A DNA stretch of 14,901 nucleotides from an uncultured Phycisphaerae bacterium. GTDB lineage: Bacteria > Planctomycetota > Phycisphaerae > Phycisphaerales > SM1A02. Position 1 is the first letter of the stretch, and each line of letters starts with the position of its first letter. The stretch spans positions 1 through 14,901 of the forward strand of contig CALCOW010000157.1 in NCBI GenBank assembly GCA_937899935.1, written 5' to 3'. Positions 6,362 through 14,009 of this stretch are shown in pieces. The notes under the pieces were generated by a model. That model was not told the origin of the DNA. It made no database searches and saw nothing but the letters and a program-made list of their open reading frames with translations. A program made the translations under genes and the position numbers.

Positions 6362-7885
6362 ATGACTGCTGTCCAAAGTACACAATTGATGATCGGCATG
6401 GAAATTCATGTGGAGCTCGCCACGCACACAAAGATGTTTTCTCGCTCGGCGAACCTTGCTCATCCTGATCACTACGAAGCTGAACCCAATACACTGATTG
6501 ACCCCGTCGTTGCCGGCCTGCCCGGTGCGCTGCCTGTCATGAATCGCAAAGCTGTTGAGATGTCAATCATGGTTGGCAAAGCTTTGGATTGTGAAATAGC
6601 GCCTGTCAGTAAATGGGATCGAAAGAACTATTTCTATCCCGATCTGCCAAAGGGCTATCAGATTAGTCAGTATGACCAGCCTCTCTGTCTCAATGGTCAC
6701 CTTAATATTACTCGAGCTGATGGCAGTTCCATGCGCATCGGAATCACACGTGCGCATCTTGAAGAGGATACGGGCAAATTAGGACATGAAGCACCTGATG
6801 GAACGAAGCATGATGGTTCTTTGGTTGACTTCAATCGAGCCGGCACCCCTCTCCTTGAGATTGTCACGGAGCCTGATCTGACTTCAGCAGATGATGCGGT
6901 TCTCTTTGCACAAGAGTTGAGAAACATTTGCTGCTTTCTCGGCGTGAGTGGTGGCATTATGCAACGGGGGCACATGCGATTCGAGCCAAACATTAACGTC
7001 ATCATTACAACAAATGATGGTGCGACGCACGCAACCCCAATTGTCGAAATCAAAAATCTAAACTCTTTTAGAGCGGTTCGCGCTGCCATTGAATTTGAAG
7101 AAAAGCGACAGGTTGAGCAGTGGCAACAAGATGGAATTGAAATGGGTCCCGGCCAAAAGCGCACGCGAGGATGGGATGATGACCGCCTTGTGACAGTCCT
7201 ACAGCGTGAAAAGGAAGACGCTCACGACTATCGGTACTTTCCTGAGCCCGATCTAGTACCTGTTCATGTTGATCAACCATGGATAGATCGCATTTGTCGA
7301 GAGCTTCCTGAATTACCGATTCAGAGAAGGGGCCGCTACGAGGATAGCTACAGTCTGCCAAAAAAGGATGCATCAGCGCTCACGGGCGACTATGAACTTT
7401 GCTGCTACTTTGAGGAATGCACCGCTCGTACATTGAAGCAAAACGCCAGCTTAAAAGAAGATGAAGCGGCGCGTATCGTGGCTAAATGGTTGCTCAATGC
7501 TGGCGCCAAGCGCGCCAACGAGACGGGACGACAGATCCATGAGTTGGGCATGACTCCAGAACAGTTGAGCCAGATTATCTCACTTCGACAGCAAGATGAC
7601 ATCGGCTCAAGTGCGGCAGATGAACTCTTTGTATTGCTCTGTGACAGTGATGAAGATGCTCACGCGGTTGCAAAAAAGAACGGTTTACTACAAGTCAAAG
7701 ATGATTCACAACTTGATTCGTGGATTGATGTCGCGATTGACCAGCAAGCTCAAGCAGCGGCTGACTTCAGCGAGGGCAAAGATGCTGCTATGGGAAGATT
7801 GGTTGGCGCGGTCATGAAGGCAAGCAAGGGACAAGCTGATGCCAAGGCTGTCTCCACCAAGCTACATGAGCGACTTAGATCCTAA
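6362..7885 (+). CDS. gatB: Aspartyl/glutamyl-tRNA amidotransferase subunit B
   Basis: GatB is the subunit of GatCAB that phosphorylates Glu-tRNA(Gln) or Asp-tRNA(Asn) and transfers ammonia from GatA to form Gln- or Asn-tRNA. The 507 residues are near the family length. Hallmarks in order: IGMEIHVELAT (11-21), NYFYPDLPKGYQISQYDQPL (89-108), HLEEDTGKL (132-140), FNRAGTPLLEIVTEPDL (157-173), EIKNLNSFRAV (229-239), and EDAHDYRYFPEPDL (285-298). A helical region and the C-terminal GatB/YqeY domain follow, with its GRLVGAVMKASKGQAD end. The usual RCDANVSV is MRFEPNINV here (205-213). A longer frame from 6101 would overlap the upstream gene by about 200 nt and is not credible; ATG 6362 has no clear SD. 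gatA and gatC are not in the window. It converges on the GH57 gene with a 16-nt gap and no terminator. Confidence 0.95.
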   Translation: MTAVQSTQLMIGMEIHVELATHTKMFSRSANLAHPDHYEAEPNTLIDPVVAGLPGALPVMNRKAVEMSIMVGKALDCEIAPVSKWDRKNYFYPDLPKGYQISQYDQPLCLNGHLNITRADGSSMRIGITRAHLEEDTGKLGHEAPDGTKHDGSLVDFNRAGTPLLEIVTEPDLTSADDAVLFAQELRNICCFLGVSGGIMQRGHMRFEPNINVIITTNDGATHATPIVEIKNLNSFRAVRAAIEFEEKRQVEQWQQDGIEMGPGQKRTRGWDDDRLVTVLQREKEDAHDYRYFPEPDLVPVHVDQPWIDRICRELPELPIQRRGRYEDSYSLPKKDASALTGDYELCCYFEECTARTLKQNASLKEDEAARIVAKWLLNAGAKRANETGRQIHELGMTPEQLSQIISLRQQDDIGSSAADELFVLLCDSDEDAHAVAKKNGLLQVKDDSQLDSWIDVAIDQQAQAAADFSEGKDAAMGRLVGAVMKASKGQADAKAVSTKLHERLRS

Positions 7886-7901
7886 ACGGCCTCTCATCTG
7901 A

Positions 7902-9143
7902 CTAACTTCCCGCTTGTGGCTGCAAAGACTCGTTGGCATTCACCCGAGTACGCACGTTGTCCAAAACATTCATGAAGTTAATGTATGCGTCATATGGACT
8001 GTCATAAGGGCTGAAATACTTATGCACATCACCATCAGACCAATACTTTGTACACATGTAGTAGAGGTGATCAGACGTCGTGAGTTTTCGCCAATCTTCT
8101 AGAATATGTGTATCGCCAGCTTGGTGTTGAGCTTTAACGAGTTCCTCCAACTTGAACAACTCGGTTGCTGCATTTTGTTGCATCTCGTTGCCCAGCCAAG
8201 CAGAGAGATCTCGCTCGGTATCTGCCCAAGAAGTGACTTCTGGAACGTCGTAGACGCCTACTGGTTCAGCCCGTTTTATTGCTTCGCTCGTCGTTGCGAA
8301 GTCGTTCTTGCCGGGATTCACATCGAATATCTTCTCAGGCAGCAAATCAAGGAAGTCAAAAATGCCTGAGTCTGCCCATTGGTGTTCGCCAAATGTCTCG
8401 TAGTCCATAAAGAGATTACAGAGATACCCATCGCCATTGATCTGGTCCACCCAACCCGCGAATCGCTCTGCCTTCAATGGCCATTCTGACCACTCACGAT
8501 TCGAAAATCTAAAAGCAATGTCATCACTGAGTTGGTAGTTCTTCAAGAGAAGCTTCAGTGGAGCTGCTGCTGGATCACTTGCCCATTTGGGGGATACATA
8601 GACATAGTTTGGTGATCGATAATCTAAGTATCGCTCAACACCTTCACACAACATCGCTTCGTAAGTGCCGAGATCAGCTACCGCTTCTGCAAGCTCATTC
8701 GAAAACGTTAACTCTGTATTTCGGAATACCTTTGGCTTGACGCCAAAGAGCTTCATGATTTGTGACTCGTGCAATCGCACTTGATCTTGGAATTCGTCTC
8801 GTGAATAAAGAAATGCAAGGGAGTGATGAGATGTCTCGCCAATGATCTCACAAGCGCCCGTTTCCACTAATTTTTGCATCATCTCAACAAGATCTGGACA
8901 CCATGCCTGCCACTGTTCAAGCACCACTCCAGATAAGGAAAAGGACACTCGGAAGCGGCCTTCGTGTCGTTGGATTAAGTCAAGTAACTTCGCGGTGGTT
9001 GGCCTGTAACACTTGTCTGCAACTTTCTCGCAAATAGAACGATTCGCATCATTATCAAAATAGAACGGATCCTGACTGAAAACCGAATATCGCCTGAGGC
9101 GATAAGGCTGATGAACTTGAAAGTAAAAGCAAACAGACGCCAT
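7902..9143 (-). CDS. Glycoside hydrolase family 57 alpha-amylase-like enzyme (413 aa)
   Basis: A GH57 enzyme without signal peptide, so it probably acts on cytoplasmic alpha-glucans such as glycogen or maltodextrin. Family signatures are in order: FQVHQPYR (8-15), GETSHHSLAF (102-111), FRNTEL (140-145, nucleophile Glu144) and FMDYETFGEHQW (245-256, acid/base Asp247). Its length of about 410 fits the compact archaeal/bacterial alpha-amylase group. The C-terminal part has YYMCTKYWSDGDVHKYFSPY and then an Asn/Gln-rich tail that is probably disordered. A GGAG (9151-9154) stands 7 nt before the ATG, a good SD. It is divergent from pyrE and convergent with gatB. Exact specificity (amylase, glucanotransferase or branching) cannot be settled from the motifs alone; amylase is the most likely. 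Confidence 0.9.
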   Translation of the reverse strand: MASVCFYFQVHQPYRLRRYSVFSQDPFYFDNDANRSICEKVADKCYRPTTAKLLDLIQRHEGRFRVSFSLSGVVLEQWQAWCPDLVEMMQKLVETGACEIIGETSHHSLAFLYSRDEFQDQVRLHESQIMKLFGVKPKVFRNTELTFSNELAEAVADLGTYEAMLCEGVERYLDYRSPNYVYVSPKWASDPAAAPLKLLLKNYQLSDDIAFRFSNREWSEWPLKAERFAGWVDQINGDGYLCNLFMDYETFGEHQWADSGIFDFLDLLPEKIFDVNPGKNDFATTSEAIKRAEPVGVYDVPEVTSWADTERDLSAWLGNEMQQNAATELFKLEELVKAQHQAGDTHILEDWRKLTTSDHLYYMCTKYWSDGDVHKYFSPYDSPYDAYINFMNVLDNVRTRVNANESLQPQAGS

Positions 9144-9263
9144 GGTGATGCTCCAGGTTGAGAAGGACTTGGATCAACCATTCTAACCAGGATGGCTTGT
9201 CATGTTCTCCACATCTCGACCCCCAACTGCCCTATCTGCGTCATGACCGTTATGATCCCGACC

Positions 9264-9794
9264 ATGTCACAGACGCCAATCGCTTCCCGTATCGCTGAAG
9301 TTGCTCTTCTCCACGGAGAATTCACCCTTCGCAGTGGTCGAAAGAGCTCCTACTACCTCGATAAGTACCTCTTCTCTACACAACCGGACATTCTGTCCTC
9401 TCTGGGGAATATGTTCGCGCAACGAATACCAAAGTCAACCACTCTGCTTGCTGGTTCAGAGTTAGGGGGCATTCCGTTGGTAACAGCAGCGTCATTGGCA
9501 TCAGGTCTGCCAAGCCTCTTTATCCGCAACAAAAAGAAGAACTATGGCACATCCAAACAAATCGAGGGCCAATTAGCCGCCACTGATCAAGTGGTCATTG
9601 TCGAAGATGTTGTCACCTCTGGTGGTCAAGTACTTGAAGCTGCCGAGGTCATCGCTGCCAGCGGTGCTGAGATTGTCTTGATACTCGCTACGATCGATCG
9701 TATGGAGGGCGGGCGCGAGAACATTGAAGAAGCGGGCTATAACTTCGATTCACTTTTTACGACAGAAGATCTTGGGATCAATACGAAGAGTTAG
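9264..9794 (+). CDS. pyrE: Orotate phosphoribosyltransferase
   Basis: PyrE converts orotate and PRPP to orotidine 5'-phosphate in pyrimidine synthesis. From ATG 9264 the protein has 176 residues, typical for the family. GEFTLRSGRKSSYYLDKY (18-35) is the N-terminal signature, NYGTSKQIEG (93-102) is the flexible catalytic loop, and VVIVEDVVTSGG (110-121) is the PRPP-binding motif. The start at 9264 is chosen because homologues begin near here; the frame is open to 9192, and ATGs at 9243 and 9252 are possible. None has an SD. It is divergent from the GH57 gene (120 nt) and convergent with the TPR gene (22 nt). Confidence 0.93.
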   Translation: MSQTPIASRIAEVALLHGEFTLRSGRKSSYYLDKYLFSTQPDILSSLGNMFAQRIPKSTTLLAGSELGGIPLVTAASLASGLPSLFIRNKKKNYGTSKQIEGQLAATDQVVIVEDVVTSGGQVLEAAEVIAASGAEIVLILATIDRMEGGRENIEEAGYNFDSLFTTEDLGINTKS

Positions 9795-9818
9795 TTTGGC
9801 AATTGTGTTCGACTAACT
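9789..9818. terminator. Inverted repeat spanning the pyrE and TPR gene stops
   Basis: AGTTAGT (9789-9795) and ACTAACT (9812-9818) form a perfect 7-bp stem with a 16-nt loop. It covers the stop codons of both convergent genes. It is A/T-rich and no T-run follows on either strand, so at best it is a weak bidirectional terminator. Confidence 0.25.
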
Positions 9819-12342
9819 ATTTGCTCAATTCGTTTCTTTGCACATCTTCCAATACGGGCAGTATTAACTTTGCCACATTTGAGACAGTGGGATTGTCATC
9901 ACCCCTCAAGTTGTCGACCTGAAAAAGTAATTCTGGAGACACCGTGGCTCTTTCGATCCAACTATGAATGAGGAAGCCTAGTTGAACAAGCGGGCTCTCA
10001 GACGTCGCCGCTTCTTCCATAATAGGTTTTCCGAATGCTCCTTCGTAGAGCGCGGTCACGACCCAGCCTTGCCCCGCTGCAGACTGCTTCTTCCAACCCT
10101 CGAAAGCTGCCTTCGATACCAGCGCGACTTTTTCTGCGGGAATATCCTCGAATTTATCAGCAGCCCCAACCGATTTGCTATCGAGCAATTGCCCTAAGAG
10201 TGCCAATGTCTGGACCGCGCTAGGCGATTCTGGATTTTCGATGATCGCAATCGCGTTATCAAGCCACTCTTCTGTCGGCACCACCCCATCAACTCGCAAC
10301 ACTGGTGATGTTGCAATCGTGCCGAGGATGCCGGCCCAATACGTCATCTCGATTCCACTGCCCGTCAATGATTGTCCGATGTAGAAGTTCGTAAAACCTC
10401 TCGTATTGATCGTCAGGCCTTCAGACATGATTCGATTCAACAGGTTGCCGATCGAAGTTGTAGCAAAGTCCACCTCGACAATAAGTCTTTCTTTGGGTTC
10501 TAGTCTGAGTCGGCGACCAATGTTGAAAACGATTGGGCTGATTTTTTCAAGATCGCGGTAACTTGAACGTATTGTGACGTCTAAGAGAACCTCAGGCTTA
10601 AGTGGCTCGAGTTCACCAATCGCAATTGGAAATTCTGACTTGTTGGTTATTTCAATCAAGAGGGCCGATGATTCAAAGGGGCTAATTGGTGTTTTCTTTG
10701 GTCGAATACGAAACGTCAACAACTGTGTTGGATCGAACGCCACACTATCAATGACCCTAGGAAGCGAACTCACCAGTGCATCAAGGCGCTTTGCAGTTTC
10801 GCTAATGGGCACTCGCCGCCCAAGCAATTTCCAGATTTCTGAGGCAGCCATTATCCCAACAATTGAACCCGGCTGTTGGCGAGCGACTTCTAAATATCCC
10901 TGAGCTGCTTCCTTTTGGTTTCCCTGAACTTTGTTTATCTCAGCAATCCCGTAGACCGCAAGAGAATCAATCTCCAGAATCTTCTCAAATAGTTGGCGAG
11001 CCTTATCGTAATCACCGCTCCTCAAAGCGAGCCAACCGGCAAACCGATCACTCGCCTCCGCTGTCAACTGATCTTCGTCAACAAGTGTCTGGATGAGTTG
11101 GCCAGCACGACTTAAGTCACTGTCGGTTAGTAAGAGAAGCCAAGCCCATTCGAGTTGTAGCTGTGAGACAATCGCTGCCAGCGTTTTGGGATCGTCAGCC
11201 CCCTCCTGATTTGATTCCGCTTTCGTGATTTGAGCCACTGCGGATCCAAAGGCCTCATTGAGGCCGAGCACGGCTGTCTTTTTGTGTTGCTCGGCACCAA
11301 TTTGGGATGCAATAGCCAGACGAACACCACTGAGAGCCGGTGACAAGCCCGTGATACCTATTTCTTTTCCTGGTGATCGAACGGCTTGCTGGGCTTTCTC
11401 GATACTACTGAGCCACAGTAAAACCTCTTCACCGGTGTAGCGATCGCTCTCACTCGCCCACCTTGCCAGTGCCACTTCCGTATAGAAGTCATCTTTCGGC
11501 TGTACCCCTTGGCTAACCCAGTATCTAAAGGTCACATTGGCGATGTCGTAGATTCTTGCTGCTCCGTCATAGGCTCCATTCTCTAACAGCAATCTGCCAA
11601 CGAGTAATTGGGCTGGAACATCTGTTGGATCAGCTCGAATAACACTCAATAGTAATTCAGCCTCACCCATAAGGTCGTCGGTGTTATCTCGATAATATTC
11701 TGATGCCCGAACCAGCGCTTCTCGGTTAGAGGGATCTGTTGCAACGGCTTCGCCCAGCCATTCTGCATAGGCTTCACGATCACCAATACGTTCATGCAGA
11801 ATCGCAAGGTCTAGTGCTAAACGTGATGCAAGTGTCGCGGAAAGCTTCTCTCGAGCTGGTGTGCTTAATAAAGAATTGTAAGCCTCTATGCGCTCGCCAG
11901 CGGTATTCAGTTTTGACATATATGCATCAAAACTAAGTAGCGAGAGCAGGTCATTTTCTGGCTCAAATTTGCGCAGATTCTTTAGGCAACGATTGAAGGC
12001 CTCTGTATTTTCCGCGACGCCGGCAATTTCAAACCGCTGTCGCCAGATGTCGGCGTTGTCTGGATCCAATTCAATCGCCCAATCCATCAATGCCTCTGCC
12101 ACATCTATCTGATCGACTGTGAGAGGCGTAATAGCTGAGATGTCCAGGGCAAAGACGGTCATGGCTTCAGCCATGCGCTGCTCGGCTGTCTTCTGAGCCA
12201 TTGCTGTCGTCGTCAGCCCCGTGATGGTCAGCAGTGCCGAGATGGCCAACAAAGGAGGCCACCGAAGGCATTCAAATAATGGATTAGTTGTTTTCTTCAA
12301 TGGGTAAATGCCTCGGGGCCGAGCTTGAGAGCTAGTGAGCAT
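9817..12342 (-). CDS. Exported TPR-repeat protein with C-terminal beta and helical regions (841 aa)
   Basis: The protein starts with a signal peptide: a long n-region, LKKTTNPLFECLRW, the core LLAISALLTITGLTT, and probable cleavage at AMA-Q (residues 49/50). Residues about 80-500 are TPR-like helical pairs, for example EALMDWAIELDPDNADIW, WLGEAVATDPSNREAL, LLLENGAYDGAARIYDIAN and LRSGDYDKARQLFEKILE. About 540-690 is beta-rich with an Ig-like ALLIEITNKSEFPIAIGEL. The end is helical again. ATG 12342 has no SD. A TTG at 12300 (GAGG 10 nt before it) would give a cleaner signal peptide, starting with a KK n-region. The gene is divergent from another exported repeat protein across 267 nt. It likely scaffolds envelope protein complexes; no partner or enzyme activity can be named. 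Confidence 0.82.
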   Translation of the reverse strand: MLTSSQARPRGIYPLKKTTNPLFECLRWPPLLAISALLTITGLTTTAMAQKTAEQRMAEAMTVFALDISAITPLTVDQIDVAEALMDWAIELDPDNADIWRQRFEIAGVAENTEAFNRCLKNLRKFEPENDLLSLLSFDAYMSKLNTAGERIEAYNSLLSTPAREKLSATLASRLALDLAILHERIGDREAYAEWLGEAVATDPSNREALVRASEYYRDNTDDLMGEAELLLSVIRADPTDVPAQLLVGRLLLENGAYDGAARIYDIANVTFRYWVSQGVQPKDDFYTEVALARWASESDRYTGEEVLLWLSSIEKAQQAVRSPGKEIGITGLSPALSGVRLAIASQIGAEQHKKTAVLGLNEAFGSAVAQITKAESNQEGADDPKTLAAIVSQLQLEWAWLLLLTDSDLSRAGQLIQTLVDEDQLTAEASDRFAGWLALRSGDYDKARQLFEKILEIDSLAVYGIAEINKVQGNQKEAAQGYLEVARQQPGSIVGIMAASEIWKLLGRRVPISETAKRLDALVSSLPRVIDSVAFDPTQLLTFRIRPKKTPISPFESSALLIEITNKSEFPIAIGELEPLKPEVLLDVTIRSSYRDLEKISPIVFNIGRRLRLEPKERLIVEVDFATTSIGNLLNRIMSEGLTINTRGFTNFYIGQSLTGSGIEMTYWAGILGTIATSPVLRVDGVVPTEEWLDNAIAIIENPESPSAVQTLALLGQLLDSKSVGAADKFEDIPAEKVALVSKAAFEGWKKQSAAGQGWVVTALYEGAFGKPIMEEAATSESPLVQLGFLIHSWIERATVSPELLFQVDNLRGDDNPTVSNVAKLILPVLEDVQRNELSK

Positions 12343-12493
12343 GGGTGGGCGGAGAAGTTGACCACAGACACTGTAGGAGAGGCCTCCGGTAGCAGCAAAC
12401 CCGACCGAGAACCGATTGGTGGGCAACAAACCGCCCAGATGCGGCCTGTTTGGGAAAGTGCCGCCGTTCTAATGCGATTTGTTGTTGGGGCGA

Positions 12494-12499
12494 TATAAT
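12494..12499 (+). promoter_or_regulatory. Perfect -10 box upstream of the exported helical-repeat gene
   Basis: TATAAT at 12494-12499 matches the sigma-70 -10 consensus exactly, but no -35 box is recognisable at 16-18 nt. Transcription from it would leave a leader of about 100 nt before ATG 12610. That leader holds two short overlapping hairpins (12518-12534 and 12529-12542). The rest of the 12343-12609 spacer holds imperfect hairpins around 12427-12452 and no gene. Confidence 0.4.
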
Positions 12500-12609
12500 C
12501 TCCTGCCCTAGACCTTGCCTCTTCGATTGAGAGGTTTCTCTCTTAGCTATACGAGCTGGTGAGTTCTCGCTGGAAGGCAACTCTAGGCATCGATGGAGTT
12601 CATAATCTA

Positions 12610-13689
12610 ATGCGCCTTGGCCGCTACCTACTACTTATTACCGCACTGATCATGACTGCTGCCGTCACCAGCACGGCTCATGCGCAATTCCAGGGCATCA
12701 ATGACCTCGCTACAAACACCTCCTTTTCCGAAGCTGAGCTCTCAAGAATTGAGGCTTATGCTGACTATCTCACCAAACAGTTAGCTGCATCTGATGCAAC
12801 TCCAATTCAACGCACGCAGGCCCGTCGCGAACTACTAGAGCCACTTTCCTCGATTCGAATCACACCAGCTTTTCGAGCGGCATACTCCAAGATCTTACGA
12901 CCCAAGCTCAAGCAAATGATCGAGAGTGAAGATCTACAGGTTGCCGTTATGGCGCTACAGATAACTGGAGGTCTTGGTGACGAAAACGCCTTGCGTATTC
13001 TCGAAGATCATTTAGATATTCAAGACGAAGCACGATTCCAAGTCAGACTTTGGGCAGCACGAAGTTACAGCATCTTGCTCAGACAAGGCTTAGAAAGAGG
13101 TAATCTTACTCCTCGCAAAGCTGTTTCAATGATCCGTGATCTTCAGAGAGCAGCGCTTGAGGAGACAAATTGGTTCGTCTTAAACCGAGAACTCGACACG
13201 CTTGCCCAGATCGCAGCTATTGCCAGCGGCGTCGGCAATCAGGACATTCGTGATCAGGCGATTGATTCTCAGTTAGTTGTTCTCGATGCGCTCGTGAAGA
13301 GAATGCAGCAACAAACCCCAGGCCCCAGTTCATTAATGAACGTAGTCCCTCATTCCATAGGGCGTTTAAGAACACTCTATCTCAGTCCCACTTTGGGAAT
13401 TCAGGATAAACGCAAGTTGGCCGCACGGCTGAGTCCAATATTGGTAGGTGTGATTAGTGTCTCAAGTGATCACTGGGATTCGGCACATGTCGATGATGAG
13501 GCTGTGAACTCCTATGGCAATACGATCCATATGAGCCAAGAGCTACTGCGCGTGCTTGATGCACAGTTACGTACGAGCAATACACCTCCAGAAACTAAGC
13601 TGCACGATGCTTGGTACACCGGTGATCGAGCCTCGTTCCGCACTGGCTATGAAACATGGCGAGACATCACCAATCGACCTCCGTACTAA
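12610..13689 (+). CDS. Exported helical-repeat (HEAT-like) protein of unknown function (359 aa)
   Basis: From ATG 12610 the product has a clear signal peptide: MRLGRY, core LLLITALIMTAAVTSTA, and cleavage at AHA-Q (25/26). GGAG stands 11 nt before the ATG. A longer frame from 12559 is open but would bury the signal peptide. The mature protein is almost all helical. Residues about 108-160 look like HEAT-type repeats (LQVAVMALQITGGLGDENAL, FQVRLWAARSYSILLRQG), and long amphipathic helices follow. The C-terminus DAWYTGDRASFRTGYETWRD is aromatic-rich. I do not recognise a named family. It is divergent from the 841-aa TPR protein and shares its envelope destination, so a joint function is possible but not shown. 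A strong terminator follows. Confidence 0.83.
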   Translation: MRLGRYLLLITALIMTAAVTSTAHAQFQGINDLATNTSFSEAELSRIEAYADYLTKQLAASDATPIQRTQARRELLEPLSSIRITPAFRAAYSKILRPKLKQMIESEDLQVAVMALQITGGLGDENALRILEDHLDIQDEARFQVRLWAARSYSILLRQGLERGNLTPRKAVSMIRDLQRAALEETNWFVLNRELDTLAQIAAIASGVGNQDIRDQAIDSQLVVLDALVKRMQQQTPGPSSLMNVVPHSIGRLRTLYLSPTLGIQDKRKLAARLSPILVGVISVSSDHWDSAHVDDEAVNSYGNTIHMSQELLRVLDAQLRTSNTPPETKLHDAWYTGDRASFRTGYETWRDITNRPPY

Positions 13690-13721
13690 GACCCACAATC
13701 GCCTTTCTAAAGACAAAAACA

Positions 13722-13756
13722 GCACGCCCCGGCCACGAGCCGGGGTGTGTGCTTTT
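13722..13756 (+). terminator. Intrinsic terminator of the helical-repeat gene
   Basis: CCCCGGC (13727-13733) and GCCGGGG (13739-13745) form a 7-bp GC core with a 5-nt loop. GCACG and TGTGTGC extend it with wobble pairs, and TTTT (13753-13756) follows. It lies 33 nt after the stop codon. AAAA and GCAC upstream partly mirror the tail, so it may work weakly on the minus strand too. Confidence 0.8.
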
Positions 13757-13807
13757 GAAACGATCCTCTCGGATCGGCGATGGTAATTTAGGCCGTTGCC
13801 GGCGTTT

Positions 13808-13851
13808 TGAGGCGTGAAACGGACTCAGACCTGAATCCACTTCTCGCCTCA
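13808..13851. repeat. Long inverted repeat between two terminators
   Basis: TGAGGCGTGAA (13808-13818) and TTCTCGCCTCA (13841-13851) pair at 10 of 11 positions around a 22-nt loop. The loop itself contains the palindrome TCAG-AC-CTGA. No T-tract follows on either strand, so this is not a normal terminator. It could be a small structured RNA, a protein-binding site or a remnant. The 13690-14009 spacer holds no gene, only this element and the two terminators beside it. Confidence 0.45.
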
Positions 13852-13908
13852 CTGCTCCACTGCATGGACCTGCGATGAGGCCATACATGAGAGGCCACGA
13901 ATAATAAT

Positions 13909-13944
13909 AAAAACCCCACAACCCTCTTGGTGAGCGTTGTGGGG
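13909..13944 (-). terminator. Intrinsic terminator of the Cys-rich gene
   Basis: CCCCACAAC (13914-13922) and GTTGTGGGG (13936-13944) form a perfect 9-bp stem with a 13-nt loop. On the minus strand it is followed by TTTTT and then ATTATTATT. It lies 65 nt beyond the stop of the minus-strand gene at 14010. This is a strong canonical terminator. Confidence 0.85.
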
Positions 13945-14009
13945 CTGGGGTGGGAGCTGATCACCCCTATGGGGTTCGTGTGGGCCGTTTCCGGCCCGAT
14001 GTCTGTGAG

